The notes under the pieces are model-generated. The model was not told where the DNA came from and searched no databases. It saw only the letters and a program-made list of their open reading frames with translations. A DNA stretch of 6,816 nucleotides from an uncultured Oscillospiraceae bacterium (GTDB lineage: Bacteria; Bacillota; Clostridia; Oscillospirales; Acutalibacteraceae): the NCBI GenBank assembly GCA_900547305.1, contig URGH01000099.1, positions 1 to 6,816 of the forward strand, written 5' to 3'. The position numbers and the translations under genes were made by a program. Shown here one piece after another: positions 1 to 5,700 of the stretch; the first letter of the stretch is position 1, and each line of letters starts with the position of its first letter.

Positions 1-800
1 AGATATTTATCGCCGTTTTCCTCTGCAATCGTATAGCTTGCATTGGTACTGTTATGAACCGCACCCATGCCGCTTGCCGGTATAGAATACTTTTCAAAAT
101 CTATTTCCATATGGCGCGGGAATTCCGAAACCGGGTTAATATCATAATAATCGATATCAACACAGTACTGATCGTTATAAACACCTTTCCAATCAGGCGT
201 CCACACCGGTCTGAACCCCAAAAACAGATTGCTGTTTTTGGGGATAGTCAGATCCGAGGTATCGACCGCATAGGTTGCCGTAACCCATCCGTCCGTGTTT
301 GAAATACCGGAATCAACATATTTTATGTATGCGCCATTATTTACCACACTGGCTATATCGTATTTACCTTCAGCTGAAACGGCGAGCATAAGCTGAAGAG
401 CGTTGCCTTCCGTAGTAATTCCGTTAACCCTGTAACGAATTGTTAACAGATATTTTGAATTTGAGGCAAGCTGCCAACTGCCCTCGGCGGTTGCGCTGCC
501 GGTAGGGTTTGCGACGAACGCAAATAAATTCGGATTATAGTTGTCAGTATTGTTCCAGTGCCAAAAGCGGAGGTATTTTCCGCCTGCAACGTCGGAATCA
601 TCCTCTACCGACCATGTTCCGATCCACTGATAATAGCCTTTACTTTTCTCCGCTTTCCAGCTGCTGAAATCGTTATACAAGCTGTCGGACTGAGATGTGC
701 TTTCCTGGGCCGATGCGGTAAGCGTCGGAGAAATCACCGTGCAAATCGACATTATCATTGCCATTGAGAGAACTGCGCTGAGAAATTTTTTCATTAGCAT
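1..800 (-). CDS. Secreted modular beta-sandwich protein, 3' end off the left edge
   Basis: This frame is open from an ATG at 800 to the window edge, giving 266 visible residues without a stop. The N-terminus (MLMKKFLSAVLSMAM...) is a typical Sec signal peptide: two lysines, a hydrophobic core to about residue 28, then A-S-A (29-31) with likely cleavage before Q32. Residues 40-224 look like one complete beta-sandwich module rich in Trp and Tyr (W48, W59, W63, W80, W82, W109, W172, W200, W204), closing with V-D-I-D-Y-Y-D-I. A second module begins at I-D-F-E-K-Y (233-238), the same kind of opening seen in the large upstream surface protein. The ATG at 800 is preferred over the in-frame ATG at 794 because AAAGGGG lies 9 bases upstream of it. 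Carbohydrate binding is inferred from fold style and neighbours. A catalytic domain could lie beyond the edge, so the full function is unknown. Confidence 0.85.
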   Translation of the reverse strand, partial: MLMKKFLSAVLSMAMIMSICTVISPTLTASAQESTSQSDSLYNDFSSWKAEKSKGYYQWIGTWSVEDDSDVAGGKYLRFWHWNNTDNYNPNLFAFVANPTGSATAEGSWQLASNSKYLLTIRYRVNGITTEGNALQLMLAVSAEGKYDIASVVNNGAYIKYVDSGISNTDGWVTATYAVDTSDLTIPKNSNLFLGFRPVWTPDWKGVYNDQYCVDIDYYDINPVSEFPRHMEIDFEKYSIPASGMGAVHNSTNASYTIAEENGDKY

Positions 801-809
801 TTTGTTTTT

Positions 810-816
810 CCCCTTT
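810..816 (-). promoter_or_regulatory. Ribosome binding site deciding the start at 800
   Basis: The minus strand reads AAAGGGG, a purine-rich Shine-Dalgarno match, with a 9-base A-rich spacer to the ATG at 800. The alternative in-frame ATG at 794 would have a 15-base spacer, which is too long, so this site fixes the start of the secreted protein. Confidence 0.65.
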
Positions 817-823
817 CTTTCAT

Positions 824-861
824 AGCATTTTTGACGCCTTCAACAAAGCCGCAAAAATGCT
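824..861. repeat. Perfect 10-bp inverted repeat in the 5' leader
   Basis: The arms AGCATTTTTG (824-833 on the plus strand) and CAAAAATGCT (852-861) are exact reverse complements separated by 18 bases. In RNA from the minus strand the loop can fold further through a short inner CTT/AAG stem, so a stem-loop would sit just 5' of the ribosome binding site at 810-816. On the minus strand no T-run follows the second arm (the next bases are ATGAAAGAAA), and on the plus strand only a weak TTATT follows, so a simple intrinsic terminator is not supported. It could be an operator, an RNA processing or stability hairpin, or a translation-modulating leader. The repeat itself is certain; its role is not. 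Confidence 0.6.
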
Positions 862-929
862 TTATTGCGCGAAAATATAATGCATAAACCGTTGACCGAA
901 GCCGCAATAGGTTCAATCGCCGTTAATCT

Positions 930-2714
930 TCAGCTTACCTCCTTACCGCCTACAACGTGCCTCATTTTTCTGCCGTCATAATTCGGTATTCCGCCGGGAT
1001 CGTCGCGGGTAAGCAGCAGGGAATCGATATCCGAGCGCTGATAGATACGTACATAGTCGAGAACCAGTTCGGCATATTCGTCCTTTTCCTCGGTAAACGC
1101 CACTCCGTAATTGCCCGAACCGCCGCTGCAGGATAAAACGAGGTATGACGGAAGTCTTCTTGCGTCTGCATAAGTATCGTCGTCAAGGCTGTAGCTGAAA
1201 TACACCCTGCCGTCAACCGCAAAATTAACTATGCGATCCGTCCATTCCATTGTGTAGATATGAAATTCATCGGTAAGGTTTTTATCAAACTTATTATGCT
1301 CGGAAAGAGTATACTTCTTTTTAGCCTTATACTCCGACGTATCGAGAGATTTATGCCACATATCGGACCACAGATGGATGTTAGAGGCGAAAGAAGTGTT
1401 GTATCCGAAGTTTTCAAGCAGATCAAACTCGGTCATAGCGCCGTATCCCAGCTTTGAAGCGTTTAACCAGAAGGAGGCGCACCACGGGGATATTGGGAGC
1501 TTTGCACGTATTTCAAGCACGCCGTAGCGGTACTGCATCGTATCCCATGTAGATATATTACCGCTTTTAATATCCTTTCCCTTCTGTTCGGCGTAAACAG
1601 AGGCTGTGCCGTCGCCGTTTGATTTGACATTCGCCGCCGCCATAGCCGTTATAGTGCCGCCCAAAACCGAGGAACTTTGCTTGCCGTAGGGATATTGAGA
1701 GTTATAATCCACCCACCAATGATGATTTATCTGAGAGCCGTTAAATTCATCGCTCCAGACAAGCTTATAATCCTCCGCATTTTCCGCCGTATAGCCTCCG
1801 CCAAGCTCGAAATTCCCCGCCAATTCAAGCGGTTTTCCCGAACCGTCCGCTTCCTTTATCAGGCTCAAAAGCTTTTGAACGGCGGCGCCGGTCGCCAAAT
1901 CGTTTTCACCCTTTATTATGAGCTTTTTGCCCGCCGCCTTTATTATCCAGCCGTTTTTGTCCAATGTGACCTCGGGCAAGCCGTCGCGTTCGGCGTCCGC
2001 CAATACTATCTCGTATTCGGCGGGAGTCTCTCGCTCATCGTCAACCGAAAGCCGAAAGCCCTGACTTTCAAAAAGATAATCGTTAAGCTCGTCAAGTCGC
2101 ATACCGTAAACGTACGACATATCCGCAGGGACGACAAGCTTGTAAGCGGAAAGCGAATTACCCATAATTTTATGGTCAAGCGCGTTAAACGGAGCTTCGT
2201 ATATTATTTCGCTTTTTGTGCTGAGAGTTCCCCATTTTTCCTTGTCCTTGCAGTAATTTTCGGTAAAATACTCCACGGCGCTTATCAGCACACTGTCGTT
2301 TGCGGCGTTTATGCAAAGCTTATCGTCTATCACCTTAATTATAAAATCGCGGTAATAGTTGACGCGGTTGTTTTTCAGAACCTCAAGCGCCTTATCGCTT
2401 TCCTCGCGGTTTGTGCTGCCTATAAGGATTTCGGTATTTCCGTCATAATCCTCAACCGTTTCGTCAAAGGTAAGCGTTACGTTTGCGTCAAACGTCTTTT
2501 TTAATGCGGTACGCAGAGCCTTTGCCGCTTCGCTGACCTCTGTTGCAGCATTCTTGCCGCGTATAACAGTATACGAAAACTTGCCGGTTTGCTCGGATAC
2601 CTGCGCTAATGCCGCGCCGACAGACGCGCTGTTATTTTTGCTTTTTTTGCAGCCTGCCGAAATAACCGTGAGCGCGGCAGCCAAGAAAACAGAAAGCACT
2701 CTTTTTATTTTCAT
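930..2714 (-). CDS. GH16-family glycoside hydrolase lipoprotein with two N-terminal alpha/beta domains
   Basis: The protein has 594 residues. K2-K4-R5, a hydrophobic core and I-S-A-G-C22 form a lipoprotein signal, so the mature protein should be lipid-anchored at C22 on the outer membrane face. The -3 position is Ser rather than the usual Leu. Residues about 44-155 and 191-288 are two diverged copies of one alpha/beta domain resembling those preceding catalytic domains in GH20 and GH67 enzymes. Residues 315-560 are a GH16 beta-jelly roll, opening with K-L-V-W-S-D-E-F-N, with S-P-W-C-A-S-F-W (409-416), the active-site motif E429-F-D431-L-L-E434, then F-H-I-Y-T-M-E-W and V-D-G-R-V. By family knowledge E429 is the nucleophile, E434 the acid/base and D431 the assisting residue; the ExDxxE spacing is the beta-bulge form common in laminarinase- and agarase-like members. 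GH16 enzymes usually cleave beta-1,3 or beta-1,4 linkages in glucans or galactans; the substrate is undetermined. A 34-residue tail follows the domain. The start is fixed by an ideal ribosome binding site. Confidence 0.93.
   Translation of the reverse strand: MKIKRVLSVFLAAALTVISAGCKKSKNNSASVGAALAQVSEQTGKFSYTVIRGKNAATEVSEAAKALRTALKKTFDANVTLTFDETVEDYDGNTEILIGSTNREESDKALEVLKNNRVNYYRDFIIKVIDDKLCINAANDSVLISAVEYFTENYCKDKEKWGTLSTKSEIIYEAPFNALDHKIMGNSLSAYKLVVPADMSYVYGMRLDELNDYLFESQGFRLSVDDERETPAEYEIVLADAERDGLPEVTLDKNGWIIKAAGKKLIIKGENDLATGAAVQKLLSLIKEADGSGKPLELAGNFELGGGYTAENAEDYKLVWSDEFNGSQINHHWWVDYNSQYPYGKQSSSVLGGTITAMAAANVKSNGDGTASVYAEQKGKDIKSGNISTWDTMQYRYGVLEIRAKLPISPWCASFWLNASKLGYGAMTEFDLLENFGYNTSFASNIHLWSDMWHKSLDTSEYKAKKKYTLSEHNKFDKNLTDEFHIYTMEWTDRIVNFAVDGRVYFSYSLDDDTYADARRLPSYLVLSCSGGSGNYGVAFTEEKDEYAELVLDYVRIYQRSDIDSLLLTRDDPGGIPNYDGRKMRHVVGGKEVS
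937..944 (-). promoter_or_regulatory. Orphan Shine-Dalgarno-like sequence at the 3' end of the GH16 gene
   Basis: The minus strand reads AAGGAGGT within the last codons of the GH16 gene (G-K-E-V-S-stop), identical in its eight bases to the site that starts the GH16 gene itself. No ATG, GTG or TTG lies at usable spacing downstream. The only candidate is a CTG that opens a six-codon frame ending in TGA. The next real start is at 800, more than 130 bases away. The sequence match is certain, but current function is doubtful; it may be a relic of a lost downstream gene or chance. Confidence 0.35.
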
Positions 2715-2720
2715 ATCCGG

Positions 2721-5700
2721 TCACCTCCTTGTCTTTCTGTGTTTGAGAATTATAACCGCTGCCGTTGCTGCAGCGCCCGCCAATACAACGCCTCCGACAA
2801 TTGCTATTACAATCCACAGGGTGTTATTTCCGTTGCCGTCTTTTGTCCCGGCATACGCTCCGCTTACCTTAACACAGGACAAATCTATCGGTGTGATTTC
2901 CTCTTCGTCATAGGTTCCGTCCGCATTAAGGCGTCTCGGAACATATTCCTCAATTTCAAGCGACTCGCTGCAATCCGACGCCTTGAGATTGGATTTGATT
3001 TCAAGGGTAACATCGTCAATATACATACTTACGTATCCGGGAGTTTGAATTGAGAGGAAACCGTCGTTTGCATAGAACGTATACTCTATCTTTTTCCACT
3101 CGCCCGCGGGAAGATCCTTAATCGCAGCTACATTCAGCCATTCTCCGCTGATACGCCAAGCATATTCCGCATCCGAACAGCTTGCTATTTTAACAGCGCC
3201 CGTGCTGTGCCGTGCCGACTCAAGCTTAACCCACATTGAAAGCTTATAAACATTTCCCGAAACAAGTCTGCTTGAAGGGCTTGCCGCAGCGGAGAAAATC
3301 TGGAAAGCGGCAAAATGATGATCGTTTCCGATGCGGTGAATAGACACATTTCCGCTGTGAACGTTTGATTTATCCTTATTTCCCGATGTGAGATCGTAAA
3401 TTTCGTAATCAAAGTCCATATAATTCAAGGCTTCGGTTTTTCCGTAGGATTTATAGTCTTCAAAATCCTGCAGATTTGTATTTTTGCTCCATGCGGCATA
3501 AAGTGTGGTATCCTCACCGATAAACGAAAAGCTTTTATCGGTAAACGGAACCGTAAGCGCCGGATCGCGGTACCAGCCCACAAACGTATAATCCTTTTTA
3601 ACAAGAGTTGAAGCGGGAAGCGTAACCGCGCTTGCGTTTTTGCCGATATACATAAGCTTCATATTACCTGTGGATTCCGCTCCGCAGGGATTAAGCAGCA
3701 GTATGGAGCCGTTGCCCTTATCGACCTTTGAGATACGTATATTATCGAAATAGCCGATAAAATCCTGCGACGCATTTACGGTAAAGTAAAGGGTGTCGTC
3801 CTTTCCCTCGGGAATATCTGCGGTATAAATGAAGGACGCAGTAAGCCATGTTCCGGTTTTTTCGGTTGAGCCCATATACCAGCCGGTGTTCGGATCATCG
3901 TAATTAAGCCAGATGTTCTTTTCGTTTGCAACTCTCACATACGGGTGCGGCGTATTTGAAGCGGTGGCAGCGACTTTATTGCGTACCACGTAATAATCAT
4001 AGCTTATCATATAGGTTGCGCCTTTTTCGACCTTGAACGGAACCTCGCCCACAACCGCGATCATTCCGGACCAGTGATCGCCGCTTGTCAGCTTACCTTC
4101 CTTGCTTACAAGCATCGAGCTGTTGCTGTTATGCCCGAAATTCGTGGCAACGGAAGCTCGCGTTTGCTGATTGCCGTTAAGCGACGAGGTATAATACTCG
4201 TCTTCAAAATCAACCACGACCGTATCGTTCATATTCCACTTTGCATACAGTAAAAGCGCGTTTGACTTATAGGATCCGCCGTTATACTTTTGGGTGCAAT
4301 TTTTATCGGTATACCAACCGCCGAAGGTATAGTTTTTCCTCGTCGGCTCTTTGGGAAGAGTAACCGCAGTACCGACTCCGCCGACTGTATATACCGGATT
4401 TGAGCCGTTGTTTGACTGATAAATGTTTACACCGATATTTTCGGGCAGCTCCTCAACGATAACATCGTCAAACAGAACCGAAAACGCTTTATTCGACGAG
4501 GCTCTCAGCCATATAAACATATGATTTCCGGTAAGTCTTCCCCACTGCGTATCCGATGTGATAATCTCATCGGCATTTACATAAATTTCAGCCTTTGTCC
4601 AATCGCCGCCCGCCTCGCTCATTTTGATTGTGTAAGCGGTGTCGTCATATACCGTTCTTAAATTGTAGGCCCAGAAATTCTTGTTGTGAGTCGCCATAGC
4701 CGTTACGGTAAGATTGCAGTCCGCTTTTTCCGCTTTATACCAAAGCGTAACCTTATATATCTTGCCCTTTTCAATATACATGGGGTTGCCGACATTGTCA
4801 TACATTCCGAATGCAAGCGTCGGGGAATTATATGTTATATTGCTCCCCACCGCCTTTATTTTTTCGGGGTCAAAATGCAGTCTTAAGGACTTACTGTCCG
4901 AATGCTTATCCTCGGTGATTATCTCCGCTACCGTAGGACTGAAAAAGGTCGAGGTGTTGCTGCCCCATTTTGAATTGTCCGAGCCGTAAGGAGCGTCTTC
5001 AAAATCAACGATAGCCGCCGGCAGAGAGTCCACCCATTTTGCATAAACGGTTATGCTGTCCGAATCCGACGGGAACGTAAGCGCACCGCATTTTTTTGTA
5101 AGCGCGGCATCCTGATACCAACCGTAAAAATACATTCCGTCCTTAACCGGAGCGGAATATGACGCCGTAGCGCCGGGCGTGCCCAAAACCGTACAGATTT
5201 CCGTACCGTTCATAGTGCCGCCCATTGTGTTAAAAACAATTTCGGTAGACGTTGTAAGCTTAATATCATCTATATTCAGCTTATCCGCTCCGCTTACGGA
5301 AAGCCAAAGAGTATTGTTGCTTCCCTGCGGCGCCGCCGTGAAAAGGACATATGCTTTCTTCCATTTGCCCTTGTCGCTTTTCGCCGTTTTATAAGAGGCC
5401 TGCTTAACCGCACCGCTTGAAACATTTTCGGCGTCCGCGGTAACAAAGCTTATCTCCGGTGTGCCGGACGACGCTTTATACCAGAACGACATAAGGTAAA
5501 CCGTACCGTTCGACACGCGAATGGCTTTATCGTTATAGCTGAGACGCATAAAAGCATTTTTTGCGGTTGTTACAAACGAACCGCTTCCGGAGTGCGCGTC
5601 GGCGTCGGTTATTTTGAAGGATTTATAATAATTCGCATTGTTCTGCCATTCTGACGGATAATTTTCATCGTTTATATCCGCGCGGGAGCATACCTCTTTT

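Noticed and set aside
54..767. Plus-strand open frames at 54-302 and 558-767
   Set aside because: Both are antisense to the secreted modular protein, whose minus-strand frame is open across the whole stretch with a signal peptide and ribosome binding site.
794..823. Nine-codon leader frame (ATG at 823, stop TAA overlapping the start region at 800)
   Set aside because: It contains the ribosome binding site of the main gene and has no convincing site of its own; it looks accidental.
824..870. Intrinsic terminator between the GH16 gene and the secreted protein gene
   Set aside because: The inverted repeat is real but is not followed by a T-run in the direction of transcription, and the outer arms are AT-rich.
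862..929. Sigma-70 type promoter in the gap (TATATT-like stretch near 876-890, minus strand)
   Set aside because: No acceptable -35 hexamer lies 16-18 bases upstream of any -10-like sequence, so I do not annotate a promoter.
1677..2504. Long plus-strand open frame (275 codons) antisense to the GH16 gene
   Set aside because: It lies wholly inside a well-supported gene, has no ribosome binding site or recognisable domain, and its composition is what antisense reading of codon-biased DNA gives.
2721..2900. LPXTG sortase signal at the C-terminus of the large protein
   Set aside because: No LPXTG or close variant precedes the hydrophobic segment; the L-P motifs elsewhere belong to the InlB-type repeats.
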